64,000 bases of DNA. It comes from Polynucleobacter sp. AP-Titi-500A-B4. GTDB taxonomy: Bacteria > Pseudomonadota > Gammaproteobacteria > Burkholderiales > Burkholderiaceae. Positions 18,313 through 27,359 of the stretch are shown in pieces (position 1 is the stretch's first letter; every line of letters starts with the position of its first letter). Both the position numbers and the translations under genes were made by a program. The stretch lies in contig NZ_CP061311.1 of NCBI RefSeq assembly GCF_018688095.1, positions 1,396,120 through 1,460,119 of the forward strand, read 5' to 3'. The notes under the pieces were generated by a model that worked only from the letters and a program-made list of their open reading frames with translations, was not told the DNA's origin and searched no databases.

Positions 18313-20076
18313 CTACGCGTTGGAAAATTGAATGCGATGCAGATTGGCATAGAGGCCATCTTGCTTAATTAATTCTTCATGCGATCCGTTTTCCACAATC
18401 TTGCCATGCTCTAAAACGACGATTCGATCTGCATGCTCAATTGTTGAAAGGCGGTGGGCAATGACCAAGGTTGTTCTACCAGCCATTAGTCTCTCTAAAG
18501 CATCTTGCACTTGTCGCTCTGATTCAGAATCCAATGCAGAAGTTGCCTCATCTAAAATCAGGATTGGGGCATTTTTATAGATGGCCCGGGCAATCGCCAA
18601 GCGTTGCCGCTGCCCACCTGACAAGCGGTTGCCGTTATCGCCCACCATGGAGTCGATCCCCTCAGGAAGCTCGCGAATCAAGCTACTGAGGTTTGCCGCT
18701 TCCAAAGCCTCCATCACTCGACCACGATCAATACCCGCTTCATTAGTTGCGCCATAGGCAACGTTTGCTGCAATCGTGTCGTTAAATAAGATGACGTCTT
18801 GACTAACAAAAGCTAATTGTTTGCGAACATCAGAGAGCACGATATCCTCAAGCGGAAGATCATCCAAGTAAATATGGCCACTCGTTGGCTTAAAGAATCG
18901 AGGTAGCAAATTCACTAGGGTAGATTTGCCGCCACCAGAAGGTCCAACAAACGCAACAATCTCACCCGGTTTAATGGTGAGATTAATATCGGTTAATGCA
19001 TCTTGTCGGCCCACCTCTTGCTGGTATGAAAAGCCGACATTATCAAAACGAATTGCGCCTTTAGCCTTATAAAGGGGCTTCATACTCAGCTTACGATCTT
19101 CATCCTCTTCATAGGGTTGATCCATCAAGCCGAAGATCATCTCTGCAGCTGTGAGGCCGCGTTGCAAAGGCTGATTGATATCAGCCAAATGCTTTAAGGG
19201 TGATATCACCAACATCATGGCAGTAATGAATGCTGCGAAACCCCCAACCGTAGTGCCTTCGGTGGCAGACTGCATCAAGGCAATCACTAGAACAATCGAT
19301 AGAGCCATAGAGGCAATCAACTGGGTAATCGGTTGATTGAGGCCACCGGCCACAGCAGACTTTAATGCGAATTGGCGCAAACGCTCGGCCTTTTTTTGAA
19401 AGCGCTCCATTTCATATTCTTGAGCACCGTGCACCTTTACAATTTTATATCCTGCAGCCGACTCTTCAACAATATAGGCTAGTTCACTCGTCAAATTTTG
19501 TTGCTCACGATTGAGGGCTCGCAAGCGACGATTAATCCTACTCATAATGAAAGCGATGATTGGGAAAATAATGAGAACAACTAAGGTGAGCTTCCAGTTC
19601 AGGTAAATCAAATAACCCATCAAACCTACTACAGTAAGAGAATCGCGTACTAAGCTAATCAGCATGCCCCCCATAATCGAGAGTACATTGTTGACTTCAA
19701 AAACAACGGCATTAATTAAGTTAGATGCAGAATTCTTCTGGAAGAAAGTAGTAGTTGCATGGAGCAAAGTCTGAAACATTTGCTGACGTAATTTGAGAAG
19801 CACTGCATTAATCACTCTGGTCAGCAAATAGTTCGATAAAAACTGTGCCAAGCTACGTACTAGGGCCAGCCCAACCAAAAATACAGGCACCTGCCATAGT
19901 TTGTCATTGAGTTCACCTGTAAAGCCACGGTCTAATAATGGCTTCATCAGGGCGGGAATTGAGGTCTCAGCTGCAGCCACAAAAGCCATAGCCACCAAAG
20001 ACCCGATAATGAGCCCGATATGGGGCTTAAGATAGGCAATTAGGCGATTTAGGGCGGTACGGTCTTGAGCATTCAT
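18313..20076 (-). CDS. msbA: Lipid A export ATP-binding/permease MsbA
   Basis: Homodimeric ABC exporter that flips lipid A-core across the inner membrane. The 587-residue protein combines six membrane helices (about residues 15-310) with a nucleotide-binding domain holding Walker A GPSGGGKSTLVNLLPRF, signature LSGGQRQRLAIARAI and Walker B ILILDEATSALD. I place the start at ATG 20076 (MNAQDRTALNRLIAYLKPHI); an upstream extension to 20244 overlaps the divergent glycosyltransferase. Its start codon is ten bases from that gene's, so both promoters must lie inside coding sequence or overlap completely. Confidence 0.95.
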   Translation of the reverse strand: MNAQDRTALNRLIAYLKPHIGLIIGSLVAMAFVAAAETSIPALMKPLLDRGFTGELNDKLWQVPVFLVGLALVRSLAQFLSNYLLTRVINAVLLKLRQQMFQTLLHATTTFFQKNSASNLINAVVFEVNNVLSIMGGMLISLVRDSLTVVGLMGYLIYLNWKLTLVVLIIFPIIAFIMSRINRRLRALNREQQNLTSELAYIVEESAAGYKIVKVHGAQEYEMERFQKKAERLRQFALKSAVAGGLNQPITQLIASMALSIVLVIALMQSATEGTTVGGFAAFITAMMLVISPLKHLADINQPLQRGLTAAEMIFGLMDQPYEEDEDRKLSMKPLYKAKGAIRFDNVGFSYQQEVGRQDALTDINLTIKPGEIVAFVGPSGGGKSTLVNLLPRFFKPTSGHIYLDDLPLEDIVLSDVRKQLAFVSQDVILFNDTIAANVAYGATNEAGIDRGRVMEALEAANLSSLIRELPEGIDSMVGDNGNRLSGGQRQRLAIARAIYKNAPILILDEATSALDSESERQVQDALERLMAGRTTLVIAHRLSTIEHADRIVVLEHGKIVENGSHEELIKQDGLYANLHRIQFSNA

Positions 20077-20086
20077 ATAATGAATT

Positions 20087-20854
20087 ATGCCCACCTTATC
20101 CGTCATACTCATCACCCGCAATGAAGAGGCCAATTTAGAGGACTGTCTAGCCTCCTTGGAAGGCATTTCCCAGCAGATCGTAGTGGTCGACACAAATAGT
20201 TCCGACCGTACCCTAGAAATCGCCCAAAAGTATGGCGCCACCATTAGCCAGCCCTCAGATTGGCCTGGTTTTGGCCCTCAAAAGAACCGAGCCTTAGATC
20301 TAGCCACTGAAGATTGGGTTTTATCACTGGATGCTGATGAAAGACTCACCCCTGCCCTCAGATCAGAGATCTTGACAGCCATTCACCATAGCGCCCAGGT
20401 GGATTGTTTTGCTATCCCCAGGCTCTCTTGGTACTGCGGTCGCTTTATCCGTCACTCAGGCTGGAGTCCCGACTATGTAGACAGACTCTTTAAGCGAGGA
20501 ACCGCACGCTTCTCAGATGATTTGGTTCATGAGAGGCTCATCCCAAATAGCTCTGTTGCGAAGCTAGAAAATCCCATGCTGCACTACAGCTTTAGAAATT
20601 TCTCCCAAGTGCTGAGTAAAATTGATCGCTATTCAAGCGCCTCCGCAGAGCAGGCTTACGCACGCGGTAAACGAAGCAATCCATACAAAGCAATTCTGCA
20701 TGGTTTATGGGCCTTTATTCGAACTTATTTCCTCAAGGCAGGTTTTTTGGATGGGAAGCATGGGCTTGCATTAGCCATTTCTAATGGTGAAGGCAGTTAC
20801 TACCGTTACATGAAGATATGGTTACTAGAGCTAGAAGATCAAAATGAAAATTAG
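20087..20854 (+). CDS. Family 2 glycosyltransferase, LPS core (WaaE-like)
   Basis: A 255-residue GT2 enzyme resembling WaaE/KdtX, which adds glucose to heptose I of the LPS inner core. It begins MPTLSVILITRNEEANLEDC, has the nucleotide-sugar motif VVVDTNSSDRT near residue 35, the DXD-type LSLDADERL near 82 and the WaaE-like C-terminal part with KSNPYKAI-type basic loop and FIRTYFLKAGFLDG near 212, which suggests membrane association. Its divergent neighbour is msbA and it is followed by two further LPS glycosyltransferases with overlapping or close frames. The precise sugar is inferred from resemblance only. Confidence 0.85.
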   Translation: MPTLSVILITRNEEANLEDCLASLEGISQQIVVVDTNSSDRTLEIAQKYGATISQPSDWPGFGPQKNRALDLATEDWVLSLDADERLTPALRSEILTAIHHSAQVDCFAIPRLSWYCGRFIRHSGWSPDYVDRLFKRGTARFSDDLVHERLIPNSSVAKLENPMLHYSFRNFSQVLSKIDRYSSASAEQAYARGKRSNPYKAILHGLWAFIRTYFLKAGFLDGKHGLALAISNGEGSYYRYMKIWLLELEDQNEN

Positions 20855-21626
20855 CGTAATAGTAGCTACCTATAATCGGGTGGATGCGCTCAATCTTGTT
20901 TTGCAGTCTCTAGAAACACAGGGAGATAAAAATTTTGAGGTCATCATTGCAGATGACGGCTCTCGCAATGAAACTAGAGAATTTATTAATCGTTATGCGG
21001 GCACCTCTAGGCTGGATATTAAACATATATGGCACGAAGATAAGGGCTTTAGATTAGCCCTGATTCGCAATCTAGCCTCTCATAGTGCGACTGGTGATTA
21101 CCTGATTTTTTTAGATGGGGATTGTATTGTTCAGCCTGATTTTATAGAACATCATCGAGCACTTGCCCAAAAAGGTTTTCTAGTTACAGGCAGCCGAGTT
21201 TTATTAAATGAAGCGCTTACGAAAGAATTGCTTTCGACCCCCCGTTGGGACTTTAAGAAATTTACCTCTAAACTTTTAATGTATCGCCTTAATGGTGGCA
21301 TTAATAAATATTGGCCTCTTAAAATCAAATTCGGTAATGGCGTGTGGCGGGACTACAAAAAATTTGTTTGGCGGCGTATCAAAGGATGTAATCTAGCCTG
21401 CTGGAAGGCAGATGCAGATGCTATTAATGGTTTTGATGAAACTTTGACTGGCTGGGGTCACGAAGATGCTGACTTTGTATTTCGCTTACAACGTCACCAC
21501 ATCAAGCGTAAGTCTGGGTCTTGGTCCACTGAAGTATTGCACCTTTATCACAAAATGAATGATCAGAGTAATGCCGCTGAAAATGCGCGGCGTGTACGAG
21601 AGAAGATTTTGGCAAAGGCAATGTAA
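20844..21626 (+). CDS. Family 2 glycosyltransferase with GT7C-like end
   Basis: A 260-residue GT-A-fold glycosyltransferase overlapping the preceding gene by 11 bases. The N-terminal GT2 core shows MKISVIVATYNRVDALNLVL, IIADDGSRNETREF and the DXD motif FLDGDCIVQPDF near residue 93. The C-terminal part has GWGHEDADFVFRLQR near 205, the galactosyltransferase-type C-terminal block that binds the acceptor. Proteins with this pairing act in LPS outer-core or capsule assembly. Acceptor and donor sugar cannot be read from sequence. The internal region has more AT-rich codons than its neighbours, a mild sign of a variable surface gene. Confidence 0.82.
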   Translation: MKISVIVATYNRVDALNLVLQSLETQGDKNFEVIIADDGSRNETREFINRYAGTSRLDIKHIWHEDKGFRLALIRNLASHSATGDYLIFLDGDCIVQPDFIEHHRALAQKGFLVTGSRVLLNEALTKELLSTPRWDFKKFTSKLLMYRLNGGINKYWPLKIKFGNGVWRDYKKFVWRRIKGCNLACWKADADAINGFDETLTGWGHEDADFVFRLQRHHIKRKSGSWSTEVLHLYHKMNDQSNAAENARRVREKILAKAM

Positions 21627-21637
21627 GCACTCTGCAT

Positions 21638-22777
21638 ATGACTAACTTCTCTACCCTTCAGCCTAAAAAAGTATTATTCATTGCCACACGGCAAATAGGT
21701 GATGTACTAGTTACCACACCACTTATTAGTAAGGCGCGTGAACTTTGGCCCGATGCTGAGTTTCATTTTCTGGGCTACAAAGGCAAGCTTGATATGCTCA
21801 AAGGCAACCCAGATATTGCTCAGATCATTGAAACCTCAGACCGCCCTAGATTTAGAGAATATCTCTCCTTATTCAATCAACTCTTTCAACGTTACGACCT
21901 TGCCTTTGTAACCCAACCGAGCGATCGCGCTTACTTATATGGTTTGGTAGCCGCATTCCGAAGAGTGGGTGTTTTAGGCGGTCACCCCCAGGGCAAGCAA
22001 AGTAAAACGGAAAAGCAAAACGCATGGAAGAAATTGATTTCTATGCATACCGTTGATGTTGATTATTTTTCTCAACACGTGATTACTGAAAAGTTGCGCC
22101 TGCTGGAAGTCTTTTTCAGAAACCCGGACGATTTATTTTCCAAGCCGATTGATATCACACCTCCCATTGGCGAAGCACTAACGCCAGTGATTGCTAGCGA
22201 ACTCACTCAGCCTTACGTTGTGATTCATCCGGGCCCACTAACCGCCTATAAGCGTTGGCCTCTTGCCCATTGGCAACATCTGATTACCCATTTAGTCCAT
22301 CGTGGATTTCAAGTGGTACTGAGCGCCTCGCCTGCTAAGCAAGATTTACAACTCAATCATGACATTCTGTCTTTACTGGAAACCAATATTCGTCAAAAGG
22401 TGATTGATACTGCAGGCAAGTTATCTATTCCTCAGGCTGGGTCTTTATTGCGAGGAGCGACTTTGTATATTGGTGTAGATACGTCTATTACCCATTTGTC
22501 AGCCGCCTGCAATACACCAACGATTGCCTTATTTGGAGCTACGCCACCAACGAATTTTGGGCCTTGGCCCAATGGCTTTATTGGCAAACAGCCTTATCAG
22601 TTACGTGCACGCACACAAACTGTTGGCAACGTCACTATTTTGCAAGGACCCGGTGAGTGCGTACCGTGTCGCAAAGCGGGCTGCTTAGATCGTGCCGACA
22701 GTAATAGTGAATGTTTAGATCTACTAGAGCCAGCTCAAGTTATTGAGGCGGTAGAAAAAGCCTTGGGACAACAATAA
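21638..22777 (+). CDS. Family 9 glycosyltransferase (heptosyltransferase)
   Basis: A 379-residue GT-B-fold enzyme of the ADP-heptose:LPS heptosyltransferase family. It begins with the RQIGDVLVTTPLISKAREL segment of the acceptor domain. The donor domain carries VIHPGPLTAYKRWPLAHW near residue 195 and GVDTSITHLSAACNTPTIAL near 283. The C-terminal Cys-rich stretch CVPCRKAGCLDR near 346 occurs in WaaQ/WaaF-type proteins. It closes the LPS core run that starts at 20087 and ends 13 bp from the converging dnaE gene. Whether it is heptosyltransferase II, III or a homologue with another sugar is open. Confidence 0.85.
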   Translation: MTNFSTLQPKKVLFIATRQIGDVLVTTPLISKARELWPDAEFHFLGYKGKLDMLKGNPDIAQIIETSDRPRFREYLSLFNQLFQRYDLAFVTQPSDRAYLYGLVAAFRRVGVLGGHPQGKQSKTEKQNAWKKLISMHTVDVDYFSQHVITEKLRLLEVFFRNPDDLFSKPIDITPPIGEALTPVIASELTQPYVVIHPGPLTAYKRWPLAHWQHLITHLVHRGFQVVLSASPAKQDLQLNHDILSLLETNIRQKVIDTAGKLSIPQAGSLLRGATLYIGVDTSITHLSAACNTPTIALFGATPPTNFGPWPNGFIGKQPYQLRARTQTVGNVTILQGPGECVPCRKAGCLDRADSNSECLDLLEPAQVIEAVEKALGQQ

Positions 22778-22790
22778 AGTCTATCAGTAC

Positions 22791-25700
22791 TTAGTGATAC
22801 TGAACCTGTACAGGATCTTTTTGTTTTGATGTCAGCAATTGATTGAGACTATGTAAGCATGCGTCATCCGGATAAATGCGCATCTCTTCTGGGAACTGCA
22901 TTAAGCAAGCGCCGCCACTGGTAGTGACTGCTGCGGTCAACATCAAACCTTTCACACCATCATTTCCGCTCGGAGTTGATACATGAGCCCCCAACTTAGG
23001 ATCTCGCGTGCGATTGGCCATTAAGTAAGGGCCAATCTGGCTCCGTAGCATTCTGATATCGACCGCAGAATCCAGACAGACATGAACGTTGCGAGCAAAA
23101 CGCATTCTGGCACCGGTGATATCCATCACCGCCTCAGAAACAACGCGCATACCGCCAGAAAATTTATCTGGCGTGACGTTCACCTTAGCAATAAGTAATT
23201 CATCTTCTTTAAGCCATGAACGATTAGGCTCATAAACCTCGCTGTACAAAGTAACCTCTAGTGCAGCAGTACCATCATCGATAGTTGCAATCATCATGCG
23301 ACCACGCTGACCTGTAAGCATACGGGCAGAGGTCACTATTCCGGCAATTAGTTGATCTTTACCTTCGGTCACTTTTGCCAAGGGCTGACGAATGAAGTGG
23401 GCGGTCTCTTCACGATAGGCATCGTACATGTGCCCTGTTAAGCAAAGCCCTAAAGCCGTCTTTTCTTCTTGAAGACGCTTCTTCTCAGACCAAACAGGCT
23501 CACGTACCAACTCTGGCTGATGTTGATGGTCTTCACCGGCAACCTCAAACAAACTCACTTGATGAATCGAGGCTTCCGCTTGTTCAGCCGCCTCAATCGC
23601 CCTAGCCAAAGAAGCTAACAAGGTGGAGCGAATATCGTAGAGATGTCCGCCAACGGCTAATGAGTCCTTATAAAGACTATCAAATGCACCTGCGCGCATG
23701 AGTGCTTCTATTGCACGACGATTGACTTGCCTACGATCTACGCGAGCGCAAAAATCAAATAGATCTTTAAATGGGCCACCGGTTTCGCGTGCTTTCACAA
23801 TCGCCTCAATCGCAGCTTCGCCAGTACCCCTCACCGCGCCCAAACCATAGCGAATATGAATGATTGGAGCATCAGGTGCCGCACCGGGTGCACGCAATGG
23901 TGTGAACTCATAAACACCCGTATTAATGTCAGGCGAGAACACCCGAATTTGATTGGCTAAACAATCGTCATACAGAATCTTGACCTTATCGGTATCATCC
24001 ATTGCAAGCGATAAGTTGGCTGCCATAAATTCGGCTGGATAGTAAGCTTTAAGCCAAGCTGTTTGATATGCTAGGAGTGCATAAGCGGCAGCATGGGATT
24101 TATTAAATCCATAGCCTGCAAAACGCTCCATCAAGTCATAGATCTCATTCGCTTTACCTTCTGAGATTCCACCAGCTTTTGCGCCATCACTAAAGATCTT
24201 GCGATGCTGCGCCATCTCTTCAGGTTTTTTCTTACCCATTGCCCGACGGAGCATGTCAGCGCCACCGAGTGAGTAACCACCGATCATCTGCGCCATCTGC
24301 ATCACCTGCTCTTGGTAAACCATAATGCCGTAGGTTTCACGTAGAACAGGCTCAATACGCGGGTCTGGATACTCGACTTTTTGACGCCCATGCTTACGCT
24401 CAATAAAGTCGGGGATCAAATCCATTGGACCAGGACGATATAAAGCCACCAATGCAATGATGTCCTCGAAACGGTCAGGCTTAGCTTCACGAAGCATGCC
24501 TTGCATGCCGCGACTTTCTAGCTGGAATACGGCAACTGTATTAGCTCGCTTTAGAACATCGAAGGCTTTTTCATCATCAAGTGGAATATCGCTAATACTC
24601 CAATCTTTACGATCAGCATGAAGTGCTTTAATCCAGCGCTCAGCTGCAGCCAAGATAGTGAGTGTTGTTAATCCTAAGAAGTCAAACTTCACTAAGCCAA
24701 TAGCTTCAACATCGTCTTTATCAAACTGACTTATCACCGAGCTGCTGTCTTGATCCTTGCTCTCTTGGGTATAGAGTGGACAAAAATCGGTTAGTCGACC
24801 TGGGGCAATCAATACACCACCAGCATGCATACCGACGTTACGGGTCATTCCTTCAAGTTGTTGGGCCAATGAGAGTAATTGACGAACTTCATCTTCATTC
24901 TTCTCGCGCTCAGCCAATTGCTTCTCTTCCTTTTTGGCCATTTCAATTGTCATATATTGACCTGGCTTATTCGGAACGAGTTTGGCAATACCATCAACGA
25001 AGTTATAGCCCTGCTCCAACACTCGACCCACGTCACGAATCGCCGCTCTAGCTGCCATCGTTCCGAAGGTGGCAATTTGACTCACTGCGTCTTTACCATA
25101 CTTATCTTTAACGTACTGAATCACCCGGTCACGACCGTGCTGACAAAAGTCGATATCGAAGTCGGGCATCGATACCCGCTCTGGATTTAAGAAACGCTCA
25201 AAGAGCAAGTTGTAACGAAGGGGATCTAGATCAGTAATGCCTAGAGAGTAGGCCACTAAAGAGCCTGCGCCCGATCCACGACCAGGACCTACTGGTACGC
25301 CATTATTTTTGGCCCAGTTAATAAAGTCTGCAACAATCAAGAAGTAGCCAGGAAAACCCATCTGAGAAATGGTCTTGACCTCAAATACCAGACGCTCGTG
25401 ATAACGTGGCATCTCTTTGGCACGCTCTTCTGGATCTGGGAAATTGCGCTCCATATGACGCTCAAGGCCCACCTCTGATTGAGCAAGCAAATACTCATCC
25501 AAGGTGATACCTGGTGGTGTCGGAAAATCTGGCAAGCGAGGTTGACCCAGTACTAGAGATAAATTGCAACGCTTGGCAATCTCAACCGAGTTCGCTAAAG
25601 CAACAGGTAAATCTGCAAAGCGTTTTTCCATTTCCGCTTGCGTCAAGAAATACTGCTCATCATTAAATTTCTTTTGACGACGTGGGTTGCCTAATAACTC

Positions 25701-26405
25701 ACCTTCAGCAATACAAACGCGGGCTTCGTGCGCCGTGAAGTCGCTCTTTTGCATGAACTGCACTGGGTGTGTTGCCACCACCGGTAGATCTAACTCACTA
25801 GCTAAATGGCAAGCCAGCTGAAGTTGCTTCTCATCTTGTGGGTGACCGCCACGTTGTACTTCAATGTAAAAGGATTTTGGAAAGAGCTTTTCATAGCGCC
25901 TGGCAGCGATCTTCGCTTGATCTTCTTGGCCCGCTAATAGTGCAGCGCCTAACTCGCCCATGCGCGCACCAGAAAGCGCGATCAATCCATAGGATAGGGT
26001 TCTCTTTGCTTTTTTATCTTCTGCTTTAGCAGCAGGTTCACTAAACCATGCTGAATCGACTTCAGCACGACCACGCGATTGGTTATCTAAAGAGGCCCTA
26101 CTGAGCAGCTCGCAAAGATTGAGGTAACCAGAATGGTTTTGCACCAGCAATAAGAGTCGATGTGGCTGATCAGGATCTTGGGGATTACTCACCCAAACAT
26201 CGGCACCTGCAATCGGTTTAATGCCGCCAGAACGTGCGGCTGTATAAAACCGTACCAAGCCAAATAAGTTACTTAAGTCGGTCAGGGCCAAGGCGCCCAT
26301 CTCGTCTTTGGCGGCAGCGGCTACTGCATCATCAATGCGAACGACTCCATCCGTAATCGAAAACTCGGAATGAATGCGAAGATGAACAAAACGGGGTGAA
26401 GCCAT
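22791..26405 (-). CDS. dnaE: DNA polymerase III alpha subunit
   Basis: Catalytic subunit of the replicative polymerase. The 1204-residue C-family polymerase has the N-terminal PHP domain (FVHLRIHSEFSITDGVVRID), the palm with GPGRGSGAGSLVAYSLGITD near residue 370 and the catalytic PDFDIDF near 410, fingers, beta-binding region and a C-terminal OB fold (KDQLIAGIVTSARMLTGQRG near 1010). Length is usual for DnaE1. It lies head-to-head with gluQ, with only three bases between the start codons. Confidence 0.98.
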   Translation of the reverse strand: MASPRFVHLRIHSEFSITDGVVRIDDAVAAAAKDEMGALALTDLSNLFGLVRFYTAARSGGIKPIAGADVWVSNPQDPDQPHRLLLLVQNHSGYLNLCELLSRASLDNQSRGRAEVDSAWFSEPAAKAEDKKAKRTLSYGLIALSGARMGELGAALLAGQEDQAKIAARRYEKLFPKSFYIEVQRGGHPQDEKQLQLACHLASELDLPVVATHPVQFMQKSDFTAHEARVCIAEGELLGNPRRQKKFNDEQYFLTQAEMEKRFADLPVALANSVEIAKRCNLSLVLGQPRLPDFPTPPGITLDEYLLAQSEVGLERHMERNFPDPEERAKEMPRYHERLVFEVKTISQMGFPGYFLIVADFINWAKNNGVPVGPGRGSGAGSLVAYSLGITDLDPLRYNLLFERFLNPERVSMPDFDIDFCQHGRDRVIQYVKDKYGKDAVSQIATFGTMAARAAIRDVGRVLEQGYNFVDGIAKLVPNKPGQYMTIEMAKKEEKQLAEREKNEDEVRQLLSLAQQLEGMTRNVGMHAGGVLIAPGRLTDFCPLYTQESKDQDSSSVISQFDKDDVEAIGLVKFDFLGLTTLTILAAAERWIKALHADRKDWSISDIPLDDEKAFDVLKRANTVAVFQLESRGMQGMLREAKPDRFEDIIALVALYRPGPMDLIPDFIERKHGRQKVEYPDPRIEPVLRETYGIMVYQEQVMQMAQMIGGYSLGGADMLRRAMGKKKPEEMAQHRKIFSDGAKAGGISEGKANEIYDLMERFAGYGFNKSHAAAYALLAYQTAWLKAYYPAEFMAANLSLAMDDTDKVKILYDDCLANQIRVFSPDINTGVYEFTPLRAPGAAPDAPIIHIRYGLGAVRGTGEAAIEAIVKARETGGPFKDLFDFCARVDRRQVNRRAIEALMRAGAFDSLYKDSLAVGGHLYDIRSTLLASLARAIEAAEQAEASIHQVSLFEVAGEDHQHQPELVREPVWSEKKRLQEEKTALGLCLTGHMYDAYREETAHFIRQPLAKVTEGKDQLIAGIVTSARMLTGQRGRMMIATIDDGTAALEVTLYSEVYEPNRSWLKEDELLIAKVNVTPDKFSGGMRVVSEAVMDITGARMRFARNVHVCLDSAVDIRMLRSQIGPYLMANRTRDPKLGAHVSTPSGNDGVKGLMLTAAVTTSGGACLMQFPEEMRIYPDDACLHSLNQLLTSKQKDPVQVQYH

Positions 26406-26408
26406 GAG

Positions 26409-27359
26409 ATGATTTTAGCTGTGTCCAAGCTCAAAAACCCTCCATCCCCAGCCGACGGCTATCGCGGGCGATTTGCCCCCTCGCCTACCGGACCTCTCCA
26501 TGCAGGCTCCTTGGTTGCAGCCCTTGGAAGCTGGTTAGATGCCCGTAAAAATGGGGGTCAATGGCTGCTCAGAATTGAGGATTTGGATACCCCTAGATGC
26601 ATCCTCGGGGCGGACCTGCAAATCCAGTCGCAATTGCTGGCCTGCGGCCTATTCTGGGATGAAGAACCCAGCTATCAGTCTAGGCGCCAAGATCTCTACA
26701 AAGTAGCCCTAGGGCGTCTCAATGGCCTACAAAAACTCTATCCCTGCTCTTGTTCTCGGCAAATAATTGCCAATGCCCTAGCAAACCTAGGGATCCAAAC
26801 ACCCCGCAATCAGGAGATGGTTTATCCAGGCACTTGCAGGCCGGAGCATCTTGAACTGTATTCGCAGGATGAGATAGCCCAAACCAGCCATACGTGGAGA
26901 GTTGCCCTGCCTGAAAATTGCCACATTGATTTTGAGGATTTAGTGCTTGGTCATCAAAGCCAAAATCTCAATCAACAGCTTGGTGATTTTGTCTTGCGCA
27001 GAAATGATGGCTTATTCACATATCAACTTGCTGTGGTTGTTGATGATGCTGACCAAGGCATCACCCATATTGTGCGTGGCGAGGATTTACTCAGCAATAC
27101 CGCTAGACAAATTTACTTACAAAAGCTGTTGGGATACGCGACACCACTCTACAAACACCTTCCATTGGTATTGAATGAGCACGGTGAAAAGTTAAGCAAG
27201 CAAACTTTGGCCACCCAAATTAACACGCAAGATGAAAAGTGCTCTCTTGCAGAATTGCGCAAGGCTGCAAAGCATTTGGGTCTAACTGGATTGCCCGATG
27301 GTGAGAGCACGACCATTGCTGAGTGGCTCTTAGCAGCCACTCATGCTTGGAGGTTGTAA
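26409..27359 (+). CDS. gluQ: Glutamyl-Q tRNA(Asp) synthetase
   Basis: Truncated class I synthetase homologue that charges glutamate onto queuosine at the wobble base of tRNA-Asp rather than onto a tRNA 3' end. The 316 residues contain GRFAPSPTGPLHAGSLVAAL (HIGH-like HAGS), the zinc-site cysteines of YPCSCSR and YPGTCR near residues 112 and 137, and a KMSKS-like EKLSKQ near 260. The anticodon-binding domain of GluRS is absent, which is diagnostic. queG, which makes queuosine from epoxyqueuosine, is encoded at 35672-36772, so the window holds two steps of the same tRNA modification route. Confidence 0.95.
   Translation: MILAVSKLKNPPSPADGYRGRFAPSPTGPLHAGSLVAALGSWLDARKNGGQWLLRIEDLDTPRCILGADLQIQSQLLACGLFWDEEPSYQSRRQDLYKVALGRLNGLQKLYPCSCSRQIIANALANLGIQTPRNQEMVYPGTCRPEHLELYSQDEIAQTSHTWRVALPENCHIDFEDLVLGHQSQNLNQQLGDFVLRRNDGLFTYQLAVVVDDADQGITHIVRGEDLLSNTARQIYLQKLLGYATPLYKHLPLVLNEHGEKLSKQTLATQINTQDEKCSLAELRKAAKHLGLTGLPDGESTTIAEWLLAATHAWRL

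Noticed and set aside
20077..20244. Upstream extension of msbA
   Set aside because: It overlaps the divergent glycosyltransferase coding region and adds residues not seen in MsbA proteins.
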